From NCBI RefSeq assembly GCF_029024945.1, contig NZ_CP118976.1, positions 806,001 to 870,000 on the forward strand: 64,000 bases of DNA. The letters run 5' to 3'. A model generated the notes under the pieces. It did no database searches. It had not been told where the DNA came from and was given only the letters and a program-made list of their open reading frames with translations. Positions within the stretch are counted from its first letter, which is position 1. Every line of letters starts with the position of its first letter. The position numbers and the translations under genes were made by a program. Shown here one piece after another: positions 9,199-18,285 of this stretch. Source of the DNA: Staphylococcus succinus (GTDB lineage: Bacteria; Bacillota; Bacilli; Staphylococcales; Staphylococcaceae).

Positions 9199-9744
9199 CT
9201 AAGCGTCCCCCCAAATATTTTACATTATAACTAATATTATAATAAAATATTAGAAAATCAAATATGAAGTTAAAGAGTACGCAATTAATATTTAACTAAG
9301 CCTATGTATTTAAGTTAATGATGTAATTAAAGCGATTAATTTTTATGGAAATGCTAATTGGAAGACAAGAAAAAATACTTAATAAAACCAATGGTGGGTG
9401 TTACGTGCTGAATTACATAATAATGAAACGTGATATTCCATATTTTAAGTACATAGGGTCATGAATGAAGCGATGACAACACCAACGTTATTTCATATAC
9501 CTTCTAATGATATGATTGAACAACAATGCGTATATGATGCGCTGTGTGAATGGGGTAAAACACATATGCCTATTGAAAAAATTTTTTAATGCAATGCATG
9601 GCCAAATAAAGGCCAGTTTAAAGTAATTTGGTTAATAAATTTTTAAAATTTAAAATAAATAATAAAACATCAATTATAAAGATTATAAATATTGCAAAAG
9701 TGGTATTGTAAGATAATGAATACGATTTAAATAGGGGATTAAAT
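9199..9744. other. 546-base spacer without a convincing gene; possible gene remnant
   Basis: AT-rich stretch between coaW and the GNAT gene. The first part holds the coaW promoter region on the minus strand. A 42-codon plus-strand frame (9461-9589, MNEAMTTPTLFHIPSNDM... to ...PIEKIF) has residue usage that looks like real protein. A second short coding-like frame, 9346-9464, lies just upstream in a different frame (ends IPYFKYIGS). Together they look like the frameshifted tail of a decayed gene, but I recognise no parent. No good SD for either. Confidence 0.35.
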
Positions 9745-10605
9745 ATGTTTATTAAAAAGCAATTCGAAAATATTACTGTTCAAGTGTACGAAGAACAATA
9801 TAAAGATGAACTCTATAATTTTAAATTAAATGAGCGCCAACAAATTTATTCGTCTTTACCTAAAGATGTTTTAGAAGACGCGATTCATGATGAAAATAGA
9901 ATTCCAAATATTGCTTTAAATGATAAAGGCCAAGTAGTGGGATTTTTTGTGTTGCACCAATATTATCAACATGAAGGTTACGATACACCTAACCAAGTCA
10001 TTTACGTGAGATCATTATCAATTAATGAGCATTTCCAAGGTTTTGGTTATGGGACAAAAATGATGATGCATCTTCCGCAATATGTTCAACTGCTATTTCC
10101 GGAGTTTAATCATTTATATTTAGTTGTCGATGCTGAAAATAAAAGTGCTTGGAATGTATATGAACGCGCTGGTTTTATGCATGCTGCAACTAAAGAAGAA
10201 GGACCTATTGGTAAAGAACGCTTGTATTATTTAGATTTAGATTCAAAATATGTATCTTCTTTGAAATTAAAACCTAGCACGGATGATACACCTTATAATA
10301 TACACATCATTGATTTATTTAAAGATGATTACAAAGTAGGATTTATTGCATTAGAAAAACACGACGACCGAATGAACATATCGTCAGTAGAAGTTAATAA
10401 AGAAGAACGGCATCATGGTATTGCTGAAAGCGCATTGAGACAGCTCTCAACATATATAAGAATACAGTTTGGTGGAGTTAAATTATTAACGATAACTTTA
10501 TATGGCGAAAATAACGAATTAAAACCGTTATGCATAAATAGCAATTTTGTAGAAATTGATGCCGCAGATGATTTTATCGTTTTTGAAAAATACCTAAATT
10601 ATTAA
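9745..10605 (+). CDS. Tandem GNAT acetyltransferase
   Basis: A 286-residue protein with two GNAT folds. The first (about 5-170) has the acetyl-CoA motif A, HFQGFGYGTKMM (Q-x-x-G-x-G), and the VYERAGFMHA strand typical of motif B. The second (about 180-286) is weaker, with EERHHGIAESALRQL as the degenerate CoA loop and SNFVEID near the end. The acceptor substrate is unknown. Starts at ATG 9745 after AGGGGATT. Its position just upstream of rpoE is conserved in staphylococci as I recall. Confidence 0.78.
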   Translation: MFIKKQFENITVQVYEEQYKDELYNFKLNERQQIYSSLPKDVLEDAIHDENRIPNIALNDKGQVVGFFVLHQYYQHEGYDTPNQVIYVRSLSINEHFQGFGYGTKMMMHLPQYVQLLFPEFNHLYLVVDAENKSAWNVYERAGFMHAATKEEGPIGKERLYYLDLDSKYVSSLKLKPSTDDTPYNIHIIDLFKDDYKVGFIALEKHDDRMNISSVEVNKEERHHGIAESALRQLSTYIRIQFGGVKLLTITLYGENNELKPLCINSNFVEIDAADDFIVFEKYLNY

Positions 10606-10716
10606 TAGCGATTGCGAAATCTCATATTGTCATTTATAATTTACATTTGTTAATATAATTTAAGACGAACACAGTACTGATTTGGATAATGCCTTTGAAA
10701 GGAAGAATATTTAATT

Positions 10717-11262
10717 ATGAGAATTCAAGATTATACAAAAGAAATGGTTGATGAGAAATCATTTATCGATATGGCCTATACGTTATTGCATGAAAAAAGC
10801 GATACGATGAATCTATATGATATTATTGATGAGTTTAAAGCACTTGGTCACTATGAAGATCGTGAAATTGAAGATAGAATTGTACAGTTTTACACTGATT
10901 TAAATACGGATGGTCGTTTCTTAAATGTTGGAGAAAACATTTGGGGCTTACGTGATTGGTATTCAGTAGATGATATTGAAGAAAAAATCGCGCCAACAAT
11001 CCAAAAATTCGACATCCTTGATAAAGATGATGAAGAAGATAAAAACTTAAAATTACTTGGTGAAGACGAAACAGACGATGATGATGACATTCCAGCTGTT
11101 ACAGACGATCAAGAAACTTTAAATGATCCAGAAGATCCAGAAGAAGACGACGTTGATGAAGAAATTGATGAATCTGATATCGTGATAGATGAAGATGATG
11201 AAGACTTAGATGACGAAGAAGAAGAAGAAGATTTTGAAGAAGAGGAAGAAACAGAAAAGTAA
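10717..11262 (+). CDS. rpoE: RNA polymerase delta subunit
   Basis: Gram-positive-specific RNA polymerase accessory subunit that lowers non-specific binding and speeds recycling. The N-terminal HARE/ASXL-type winged-helix domain (about 1-90; IDMAYTLLHEK, DRIVQFYTDLNTDGRFLNVGENIWGL) is followed by a very acidic, low-complexity Asp/Glu tail (about 100-181), exactly the known architecture. 181 residues. ATG 10717 follows AAAGGAAG. It lies directly upstream of the pyrG promoter and attenuator. Confidence 0.95.
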   Translation: MRIQDYTKEMVDEKSFIDMAYTLLHEKSDTMNLYDIIDEFKALGHYEDREIEDRIVQFYTDLNTDGRFLNVGENIWGLRDWYSVDDIEEKIAPTIQKFDILDKDDEEDKNLKLLGEDETDDDDDIPAVTDDQETLNDPEDPEEDDVDEEIDESDIVIDEDDEDLDDEEEEEDFEEEEETEK

Positions 11263-11277
11263 TTCTGTGATATTTAA

Positions 11278-11390
11278 TTGACTTTTCTCGTGAACATGAT
11301 AAAATTTTATTCGGGCTCCTTTAATTAGGACGACGTGTATAAATATTATACGCTCCCCCTTACAAACTTGTGAGAGGGAGCGATTTTTTT
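11278..11390 (+). promoter_or_regulatory. pyrG promoter and CTP-sensing attenuator leader
   Basis: Promoter TTGACT (11278-11283), 16-base spacer, TAAAAT (11300-11305), then GGGCTCC from 11313 where the transcript should start. Downstream, a terminator (11351-11390) has a pyrimidine-rich left arm, CGCTCCCCCTT, pairing with AGAGGGAGCG and followed by a T run. This matches the Bacillus subtilis pyrG mechanism: at low CTP, polymerase stalls after GGG, adds extra G residues, and the poly-G 5' end pairs with the C/U-rich arm to prevent termination. All elements are visible; mechanism is by analogy. Confidence 0.85.
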
Positions 11391-11584
11391 ATTTTATTTA
11401 CTATAAAAGTTTTAGTTTATTTTAAAAGTTGTTTATTACAGTAATACATATCAATAATATTAAACAATAATTTTAATATGTAAAACAGGATAAACCACAA
11501 ATAAGCAAGTGAATCGAATCAAACACTAAAGTGTCAATATCTGGTATTGAAAGAAAATACCGTTTTATTAATAGGAGGCATAAC

Positions 11585-13195
11585 ATGACAAAATTTATTT
11601 TTGTAACTGGTGGAGTCGTTTCTTCATTAGGTAAAGGTATTACAGCTGCATCATTAGGAAGATTATTAAAAGATAGAGGATTAAAGGTAACAATTCAAAA
11701 ATTCGATCCATACTTAAACGTTGATCCAGGTACTATGAGTCCATATCAACATGGGGAAGTATTTGTGACGGATGATGGTGCAGAAACAGATTTAGACTTA
11801 GGACATTATGAACGTTTTATTGATATTAACTTAAATAAATATTCAAACGTAACAGCAGGGAAAGTATATTCTCACGTATTGAAAAAAGAACGTCGTGGAG
11901 ATTATCTAGGTGGAACTGTTCAGGTCATTCCTCATATTACAAATGAAATTAAAGAGCGTTTATTATTAGCGGGGGAAAGTACAAATGCTGATGTTGTTAT
12001 CACAGAAATTGGTGGAACAACAGGAGATATTGAATCATTACCTTTTATTGAAGCAATTAGACAAATTAGAAGTGATTTAGGTCGAGAAAATGTAATGTAT
12101 GTACATTGTACGCTATTACCATACATTAAAGCGGCAGGAGAAATGAAAACAAAACCAACGCAACACAGTGTTAAAGAGTTACGTGGTTTAGGCATTCAAC
12201 CTGATTTGATTGTCGTTCGTACTGAATATGAATTAACGCAAGATTTAAAAGACAAAATTGCATTATTCTGTGATATCGATAAAGCTAGCGTTATTGAATG
12301 TCGTGATGCGGATTCATTATATGAAATTCCATTACAATTGAGTAAACAAGATATGGATGATATTGTAATCGAGAGATTAGAACTCAATGCTAAATATGAT
12401 ACACAATTAGATGAATGGCAACACCTATTAGATACCGTGAATGGTTTAGAAGGAACAATAACTATTGGTTTAGTTGGGAAATATGTTAGTTTGCAAGATG
12501 CTTATTTATCTGTAGTAGAATCATTAAAACACGCAGGTTATCCATTCAAGAAAGATATAGAAGTGAAATGGATTGATTCAAGTGAAGTTACGGATGATAA
12601 TGTAGCAGATATATTATCTGAAGTAGATGGTATCTTAGTTCCAGGAGGATTTGGATTCCGTGCGAGTGAAGGTAAGATTTCAGCAATTAAATATGCTCGT
12701 GAAAATAACGTACCATACTTCGGCATATGTTTAGGTATGCAACTAGCAACTGTAGAGTTTGCGAGAAACGTAATTGGTTTAGAAGGTGCACATTCAGCGG
12801 AATTAGATCCAAATACACCATACCCAATTATCGATTTATTACCAGAACAAAAAGATATCGAAGATTTAGGTGGTACTTTACGTTTAGGACTATATCCTTG
12901 TCATATTAAAGAAGGTACTTTAGCGCATTCTATTTATAATGAATCTGATATTGAAGAAAGACACCGTCATCGTTATGAATTTAACAATGAATATAGAGAA
13001 CAGCTAGAAGCTAAAGGAATGGTTTTCTCTGGTACTAGCCCTGATGGCAGATTAGTTGAAATGGTAGAAATTCCTGAAAATGACTTCTTCGTTGCATGTC
13101 AATTCCATCCAGAATTTTTATCTAGACCTAACCGTCCACAACAAATTTTCAGAGCGTTTATCGAAGCGTCATTAAAAAATCAACAAAATAAATAA
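11585..13195 (+). CDS. pyrG: CTP synthase
   Basis: ATP- and glutamine-dependent amination of UTP to CTP. The N-terminal amidoligase domain (1 to about 265) begins MTKFIFVTGGVVSSLGKG with the ATP loop. The C-terminal class I glutamine amidotransferase domain has nucleophile C382 in YFGICLGMQ and H508/E510 in FHPEF. 536 residues. The frame is open from 11531, but ATG 11585 has a proper AGGAGG SD and the family N terminus. Controlled by the attenuator at 11313-11390; a strong terminator follows the gene. Confidence 0.97.
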   Translation: MTKFIFVTGGVVSSLGKGITAASLGRLLKDRGLKVTIQKFDPYLNVDPGTMSPYQHGEVFVTDDGAETDLDLGHYERFIDINLNKYSNVTAGKVYSHVLKKERRGDYLGGTVQVIPHITNEIKERLLLAGESTNADVVITEIGGTTGDIESLPFIEAIRQIRSDLGRENVMYVHCTLLPYIKAAGEMKTKPTQHSVKELRGLGIQPDLIVVRTEYELTQDLKDKIALFCDIDKASVIECRDADSLYEIPLQLSKQDMDDIVIERLELNAKYDTQLDEWQHLLDTVNGLEGTITIGLVGKYVSLQDAYLSVVESLKHAGYPFKKDIEVKWIDSSEVTDDNVADILSEVDGILVPGGFGFRASEGKISAIKYARENNVPYFGICLGMQLATVEFARNVIGLEGAHSAELDPNTPYPIIDLLPEQKDIEDLGGTLRLGLYPCHIKEGTLAHSIYNESDIEERHRHRYEFNNEYREQLEAKGMVFSGTSPDGRLVEMVEIPENDFFVACQFHPEFLSRPNRPQQIFRAFIEASLKNQQNK

Positions 13196-13202
13196 CATAC
13201 AA

Positions 13203-13248
13203 AAAACGCATGGTTTATTATAAGTTAAATAACCATGCGTTTTATTTT
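13203..13248 (+). terminator. pyrG terminator
   Basis: Stem AAAACGCATGGTT.../...AACCATGCGTTTT around a short AT loop, followed by TATTTTT. Confidence 0.85.
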
Positions 13249-13419
13249 TAAAATTTCAAATTATAAAGTTTAGTGATGAAAATAGTATTTAACGTTATTG
13301 GTATAAAAATATATGATTTTTAATAAGTAATTGTAAACGAAAGTGTGTAAAGTTGTGATTTTACAAAAAATAAGATGATAAATATACTCATTTATAGGAT
13401 TTAAAAATAAAAAATGAAA

Positions 13420-13433
13420 TAAAAACGCTTACA
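13420..13433 (+). promoter_or_regulatory. Candidate CcpA (cre) site upstream of fbaA
   Basis: TAAAAACGCTTACA matches TGWAARCGYTWNCW at 13 of 14 positions. It lies about 50 bases before the extended -10 box at 13467-13475, a position used for activation as well as repression. Carbon-source control of the aldolase is plausible but unproved here. Confidence 0.45.
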
Positions 13434-13466
13434 ATTATACAGAATAATGCAAAAAGTTTGTGTTTT

Positions 13467-13475
13467 TGATATAAT
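13467..13475 (+). promoter_or_regulatory. Extended -10 promoter of fbaA
   Basis: TGATATAAT (TGn plus TATAAT), about 45 bases before the fbaA start. No good -35 is visible, which is tolerated with an extended -10. Confidence 0.55.
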
Positions 13476-13519
13476 TAGATTGTAAAAATATGTGCTTAAA
13501 GCACCAAGGAGGAACTTTC

Positions 13520-14380
13520 ATGCCTTTAGTTTCAATGAAAGAAATGTTAATAGATGCAAAAGAAAATGGTTATGCGGTTGGTCAATACAACTTAAATAAC
13601 TTAGAATTTACACAAGCGATCTTAGAAGCTTCTCAAGAAGAGAATGCTCCAGTTATCTTAGGTGTATCTGAAGGTGCTGCTCGTTATATGGGTGGTTTCT
13701 ACACTGTAGTGAAAATGGTTGAAGGTTTAATGCACGACAAAGAAATTACAGTTCCTGTAGCAATTCACTTAGACCACGGTTCAAGCTTTGAAAAATGTAA
13801 AGAAGCAATTGATGCTGGATTTACTTCAGTTATGATTGATGCTTCACATGAATCATTTGAAGACAATATCGAAATCACTTCAAAAGTTGTAGAATATGCT
13901 CATGAACATGGCGTATCAGTTGAAGCTGAGTTAGGTACTGTTGGTGGACAAGAAGACGACATAATCGCTGAAGGCGTTATCTATGCAGATCCTAAAGAGT
14001 GTCAAGAACTTGTTGAAAGAACAGGAATTGATACATTAGCACCAGCATTAGGTTCAGTACACGGACCTTATAAAGGTGAACCACAATTAGGTTTCAAAGA
14101 AATGGAAGAAATTGGTGCTTCAACTGGTTTACCATTAGTATTACACGGTGGTACTGGTATCCCAACTAAAGATATCCAAAAAGCAATTCCATTTGGCACA
14201 GCTAAAATCAACGTAAATACTGAAAACCAAATTGCTTCTGCTAAAGCTGTTCGTGAAGCTTTAAACAATGATTCTGAAATGTATGATCCTCGTAAATATT
14301 TAGGACCAGCACGTGAAGCAATCAAAGCAACTGTTATTGGTAAAATTAAAGAGTTTGGCACTTCTAACCAAGCAAAATAA
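13520..14380 (+). CDS. fbaA: Class II fructose-bisphosphate aldolase
   Basis: Zinc-dependent aldol cleavage of fructose-1,6-bisphosphate in glycolysis and its reverse in gluconeogenesis. Catalytic Asp85 and zinc ligand His86 lie in HLDHGSS; further zinc/phosphate motifs are VHGPYKGEP and LHGGTGIP, and NVNTENQ is present. 286 residues. The open frame extends to 13490, but ATG 13520 has AAGGAGG at 13507-13513 and the conserved MPLVSMKEML start. Single-gene unit with its own promoter and terminator. Confidence 0.96.
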   Translation: MPLVSMKEMLIDAKENGYAVGQYNLNNLEFTQAILEASQEENAPVILGVSEGAARYMGGFYTVVKMVEGLMHDKEITVPVAIHLDHGSSFEKCKEAIDAGFTSVMIDASHESFEDNIEITSKVVEYAHEHGVSVEAELGTVGGQEDDIIAEGVIYADPKECQELVERTGIDTLAPALGSVHGPYKGEPQLGFKEMEEIGASTGLPLVLHGGTGIPTKDIQKAIPFGTAKINVNTENQIASAKAVREALNNDSEMYDPRKYLGPAREAIKATVIGKIKEFGTSNQAK

Positions 14381-14395
14381 TTTAATAACTATTAT

Positions 14396-14433
14396 AAAAT
14401 AACTATTATACTATTGTATAATAGTTATTTTTT
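14396..14433 (+). terminator. fbaA terminator
   Basis: Stem AATAACTATTATA/TATAATAGTTATT with loop CTATTG (14411-14416), then a seven-T run. Confidence 0.85.
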
Positions 14434-14713
14434 TATGTTATAATTTAACTGTATTTAGTAATGAATACAGAATATTAAATGCGAAGTATTTACATAAATT
14501 TTATAAGAAAAACATATTATTATGATTTAGACTGTAAAACATTGGGAATAAAAAAGGTAGCGAAAAAAATTATTCATGTTATACATTACTTAATATTATT
14601 TTGAAAAAGTTTTGGTAAATTGATGAACTTTACAAATCGTAAAAATTTAATTTATAATGCTAATGTTGTAGTGGAATAGAAATACCGATAGAAAGGTAAA
14701 GGAGAACAAGCGA

Positions 14714-15973
14714 ATGGCTCAAGAAGTGATTAAAATTAGAGGTGGTCAAACACTTAAAGGCGAAGTGAATATTCATGGAGCAAAGAATAGTGCAGTAGCT
14801 ATTATCCCGGCTGCAATTTTAGCAGAGGATAATGTAACAATTGAAGGCCTTCCGCAAATCTCTGACGTTGAAACTTTAGTCAGTTTATTAGGAGATTTAA
14901 ATATTAAGACGGATTTAGATGGAACGACTTTAGAAATAGATCCAAATGAAATTGAAAATGCTGTGCTTCCTAACAATAAAGTTGAATCTTTACGCGCATC
15001 TTATTATATGATGGGAGCTATGCTTGGTAGGTTTAAAAAATGTGTCATCGGTTTGCCTGGAGGCTGTCCATTAGGACCTAGACCAATTGATCAACATATC
15101 AAAGGTTTTAAAGCTTTAGGAGCAAAGATTGATGAATCTAGCGAAACATCAATGAAAATCGAAGCAGATAAGTTAACAGGCGCTAACATATTCTTAGATA
15201 TTGTGAGTGTTGGTGCAACGATAAATATTATGTTGGCTGCTGTGCGTGCTGAGGGACATACAGTGATAGAAAATGCTGCCAAAGAACCTGAAGTTGTAGA
15301 TGTAGCTTCATTTTTAATAAGCCTGGGTGCTGATATTAAAGGTGCAGGTACGAGTACGATTAAGATTAATGGTGTGGAACATTTGCATGGCTCACGTCAT
15401 CAAGTTATTCCAGATCGCATTGAAGCGGGTACGTATATGTGTATAGCAGGTGCATGTGGCGATGGTATTCAAGTCAATAATATTATATCTACGCATATAG
15501 AACCTTTAATAGTAAAATTAAAAGAATTAGGCGTTGATATTGAAGTTGGAGAAGACAGCGCAAGAATTAAGCGTAGTTTACCTTATACAAGCGTAGATAT
15601 TAAAACATTAGTCTATCCAGGTTTTGCTACTGACTTGCAACAACCAATTACACCATTATTATTTATGGCTGATGGGGTTTCTTTTGTAACTGAGACAATA
15701 TATCCTGCACGTTTTAAACATGTAGATGAGTTACGTCAAATGGGTGCGGATATTACAGCAGATGACGGCACAGCTAAAATTAAACCATCTAAACTTACAG
15801 GTGCTGAAGTTTATGCAAGTGACTTACGTGCAGGTGCATGTCTTATAGTTGCTGGTTTATTAGCAGAAGGTGTAACAACAATTTATAACGTAAAACATAT
15901 TTATCGTGGATATACAGATATCGTTGAAACATTAAAATCACTTGGTGCAGACATTTGGACTGAAGAAGTTTAA
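14714..15973 (+). CDS. murZ: UDP-GlcNAc 1-carboxyvinyltransferase 2 (MurZ/MurAB)
   Basis: Transfers enolpyruvate from PEP to UDP-GlcNAc, the first committed step of peptidoglycan synthesis and the fosfomycin target. The active-site loop holds Cys118 (LPGGCPLGPRP) and the UDP-GlcNAc site HGAKNS (K24, N25). 419 residues. This is the fba-linked paralogue; the second copy, murA, is at 35.5 kb by fabZ, as in other staphylococci. ATG 14714 follows AAAGGTAAAGGAG. The 280-base stretch before it holds only the fba terminator and AT-rich sequence with no clear motif. Confidence 0.93.
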   Translation: MAQEVIKIRGGQTLKGEVNIHGAKNSAVAIIPAAILAEDNVTIEGLPQISDVETLVSLLGDLNIKTDLDGTTLEIDPNEIENAVLPNNKVESLRASYYMMGAMLGRFKKCVIGLPGGCPLGPRPIDQHIKGFKALGAKIDESSETSMKIEADKLTGANIFLDIVSVGATINIMLAAVRAEGHTVIENAAKEPEVVDVASFLISLGADIKGAGTSTIKINGVEHLHGSRHQVIPDRIEAGTYMCIAGACGDGIQVNNIISTHIEPLIVKLKELGVDIEVGEDSARIKRSLPYTSVDIKTLVYPGFATDLQQPITPLLFMADGVSFVTETIYPARFKHVDELRQMGADITADDGTAKIKPSKLTGAEVYASDLRAGACLIVAGLLAEGVTTIYNVKHIYRGYTDIVETLKSLGADIWTEEV

Positions 15974-15981
15974 TTTTTGTG

Positions 15982-15996
15982 GTATAATAAGTATAC
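15982..15996 (+). promoter_or_regulatory. QsrR operator overlapping the qsrR -10 box
   Basis: GTATA-ATAAG-TATAC is a perfect match to the published QsrR palindrome GTATAN5TATAC. The same bases form an extended -10, TGG-TATAAT (15980-15988), so bound repressor would block polymerase: autorepression relieved when the sensor cysteine is modified. Confidence 0.8.
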
Positions 15997-16062
15997 TAAA
16001 AAATTAAAGTTTTGATTTAAGTGACTTTAATTATAGAATATAAGCGATATGAGGTGATGACC

Positions 16063-16386
16063 ATGGAGGTTTGCCCTTATCTAGAAGAAACCTTTAAAAT
16101 AGTAGGGAGAAGTTGGAACGGTCTTATAATTAATTATTTATCTAGGTGTACAGAAAGTTCAGCACATTTTTCTGACATGAAACGTGATTTGAAAACAATC
16201 ACACCACGTGCACTTAGTATAAAATTAACAGACTTAAGTGAATGGGGATTAGTAGAGAAAAAAATTGTTTCTACTAGTCCAATGAATATCATATACCAAC
16301 TTACAGATAAAGGTAATGCTTTGGCAAAAGCATTAGTACCAATGGAAAAATGGGCTCAAGATTATATTGAACTTGAGAACAATTAA
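16063..16386 (+). CDS. qsrR: HxlR/DUF24-family quinone-sensing repressor
   Basis: A 107-residue winged-helix regulator of the HxlR family, very similar to what I recall of S. aureus QsrR: EVCPYLEETFKI..GRSWNGLIINYLSRC, then HFSDMKRDLKTITPRALSIKL as the recognition region. Cys4 sits where the quinone/electrophile-reactive Cys of QsrR and YodB lies. The frame opens at 16021, but ATG 16063 fits the GAGGTGATG SD (16051-16056). A perfect QsrR palindrome overlaps its promoter, and aldA, an electrophile-detoxifying dehydrogenase, follows. Confidence 0.85.
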   Translation: MEVCPYLEETFKIVGRSWNGLIINYLSRCTESSAHFSDMKRDLKTITPRALSIKLTDLSEWGLVEKKIVSTSPMNIIYQLTDKGNALAKALVPMEKWAQDYIELENN

Positions 16387-16448
16387 TTTTGATTTTAAAC
16401 ATGTATTGGCTGAAGGTTAGAAATAACATTCAGTCCGAATACTTGTAG

Positions 16449-16480
16449 GACACTCATTTACTAGGTGAGTGTCTTTTTTT
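16449..16480 (+). terminator. qsrR terminator
   Basis: Stem GACACTCA/TGAGTGTC with a 9-base loop and a seven-T run. The remaining 214 bases to aldA are AT-rich and presumably carry the aldA promoter; no clear consensus boxes found. Confidence 0.88.
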
Positions 16481-16694
16481 ATAAAATTTTTAATAAATAC
16501 ATTATTTTTATCAACAACAGTAATTAAAGCATTTCCTATATAAATAATTTAGGTAAAGCGTATGAATAACTATGAAGGCGTAAAGTAAATGATAAAGAAA
16601 ACGTTTTATGTTATTTTTGTGAGCAGTATTGTTTAAAAATTTTAAAATTTGGTTAGAATATGGGTATCAACACAAGTTAAGGAGTGAATGATTA

Positions 16695-18122
16695 ATGAGA
16701 AGTTTCAATAAACAATATATCAATGGACAATGGGTTGAAAGTGCGAGTGGAGAAACGCTTGAAGTGATTAATCCAGCTACAGAAGAAGTAGCAGGTACAA
16801 TCGCTAAAGGTAACGAGGAAGACGTTAACAAAGCAGTAGAAGCCGCAGAAAATGTTTATTTAGAATTTAGAAATACTCCAGTTCAAGAAAGAAAAGAACT
16901 ATTAGATAAAATTGTTCAAGAATATAAAAATAGAAAAGAAGACCTTATTGAAGCGATGACGGACGAATTGGGTGCACCGCTATCAGTCTCAGAAGAAGTT
17001 CACTATCGTATGGGATTAGATCATTTTGAAGCAGCGCGCGATGCATTAAATGATTTTCAGTTTGAAGAAAGACGTGGCGACGATTTAGTAGTGAAAGAGG
17101 CTATTGGCGTTTCTGGTCTAATTACCCCTTGGAATTTCCCAACTAACCAAACTTCATTAAAATTAGCTGCTGCATTTGCTGCAGGTAGTCCAGTCGTATT
17201 AAAACCATCTGAAGAAACACCATTCGCTGCAATTATCTTAGCAGAAATATTTGATAAAGTAGGCGTGCCAAAAGGTGTGTTCAACTTAGTGAATGGAGAC
17301 GGAATTGGTGTAGGTAATCCATTGACTTCACATCCTAAAGTGAGAATGGTTTCATTTACTGGTTCAGGTCCTACTGGTACGAGTATTATGAAAAAAGCCG
17401 CAGAAGATTTCAAAAAAGTATCACTTGAATTAGGTGGTAAATCACCATTCATCATTTTAGATGATTCAGATATTGAAGGTGCTGCTAGTGCTGCTATGAA
17501 TAAAGTTATTCACAATACTGGACAAGTTTGTACTGCAGGTACAAGAACATTAGTGCCAGAGAGTATCAAAGCAGAATTTTTAACTGCTATTAAAGCGCAA
17601 TTTAGTCAAGTTAAAGTAGGTGATCCTAGAGCAGAAGGTACTCAAGTTGGACCACTTATTAATAAAAAACAATTTGACCAAGTTCAATCATATATCGATA
17701 AAGGTATTGAAGAAGGTGCTGAATTACTATTCGGTGGACCTGGTAAACCTGAAGGAATCAACGAAGGATATTTTGCACGTCCGACAGTATTTAATAACGT
17801 CGATAACAAAATGACAATTGCACAAGAAGAAATTTTTGGTCCTGTCATGTCTATTATCACATATAATGATTTAGATGAAGCAATTGAAATTGCTAATGAT
17901 ACAAAATATGGTTTAGCTGGATATGTATATGGTAAAGATACAGCTAACTTACAAAAAGTAGCACGTTCAATTGAAGCTGGAACAGTTGAAATTAATAATG
18001 CTGGACGTAAACCAGATCTACCATTTGGTGGTTATAAACAATCAGGTATTGGACGTGAATGGGGCGACTATGGTATTGAAGAATTCTTAGAAGTAAAATC
18101 AATTGCTGGTTATTATAAATAA
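16695..18122 (+). CDS. aldA: Aldehyde dehydrogenase AldA
   Basis: NAD(P)-dependent oxidation of aldehydes to acids. Motifs in order: TPWNFP (144-149), KPSEETP, FTGSGPTG cofactor loop (221-228), catalytic base Glu245 in LELGGKSP, and nucleophile Cys279 in GQVCTAGTR, then EEIFGPV and the C-terminal LPFGGYKQSG. 475 residues. Cys279 has the same number as the redox-sensitive Cys of S. aureus AldA, which is linked to hypochlorite and electrophile stress. The neighbour QsrR suggests a thiol-stress role. Strong downstream terminator. Confidence 0.88.
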   Translation: MRSFNKQYINGQWVESASGETLEVINPATEEVAGTIAKGNEEDVNKAVEAAENVYLEFRNTPVQERKELLDKIVQEYKNRKEDLIEAMTDELGAPLSVSEEVHYRMGLDHFEAARDALNDFQFEERRGDDLVVKEAIGVSGLITPWNFPTNQTSLKLAAAFAAGSPVVLKPSEETPFAAIILAEIFDKVGVPKGVFNLVNGDGIGVGNPLTSHPKVRMVSFTGSGPTGTSIMKKAAEDFKKVSLELGGKSPFIILDDSDIEGAASAAMNKVIHNTGQVCTAGTRTLVPESIKAEFLTAIKAQFSQVKVGDPRAEGTQVGPLINKKQFDQVQSYIDKGIEEGAELLFGGPGKPEGINEGYFARPTVFNNVDNKMTIAQEEIFGPVMSIITYNDLDEAIEIANDTKYGLAGYVYGKDTANLQKVARSIEAGTVEINNAGRKPDLPFGGYKQSGIGREWGDYGIEEFLEVKSIAGYYK

Positions 18123-18134
18123 TCAGTTGTTTGA

Positions 18135-18167
18135 AAGCAAGACAGTCTATCTGTCTTGCTTTTTTTG
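18135..18167 (+). terminator. aldA terminator
   Basis: Perfect stem AAGCAAGACAG/CTGTCTTGCTT with loop TCTAT, then a T run. Confidence 0.9.
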
Positions 18168-18285
18168 ATATTTAGTAAGTAAAATACATTTTGTAATTAA
18201 ATAAAAAATTTGCTATAGTTAGAAAAGTAAATAGCGCTATGCAAAACGTTATTTAAATACTTATTTATGAAATGGGTGCAAGATA

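Noticed and set aside
11090..11262. Low-complexity GAAGAAGA repeats at the rpoE 3' end as a microsatellite
   Set aside because: They encode the acidic tail characteristic of the delta subunit, so they are expected coding sequence.
16596..16609. cre-like AGAAAACGTTTTAT before aldA
   Set aside because: Only 12 of 14 positions, in a very AT-rich context; listed only as a lead.
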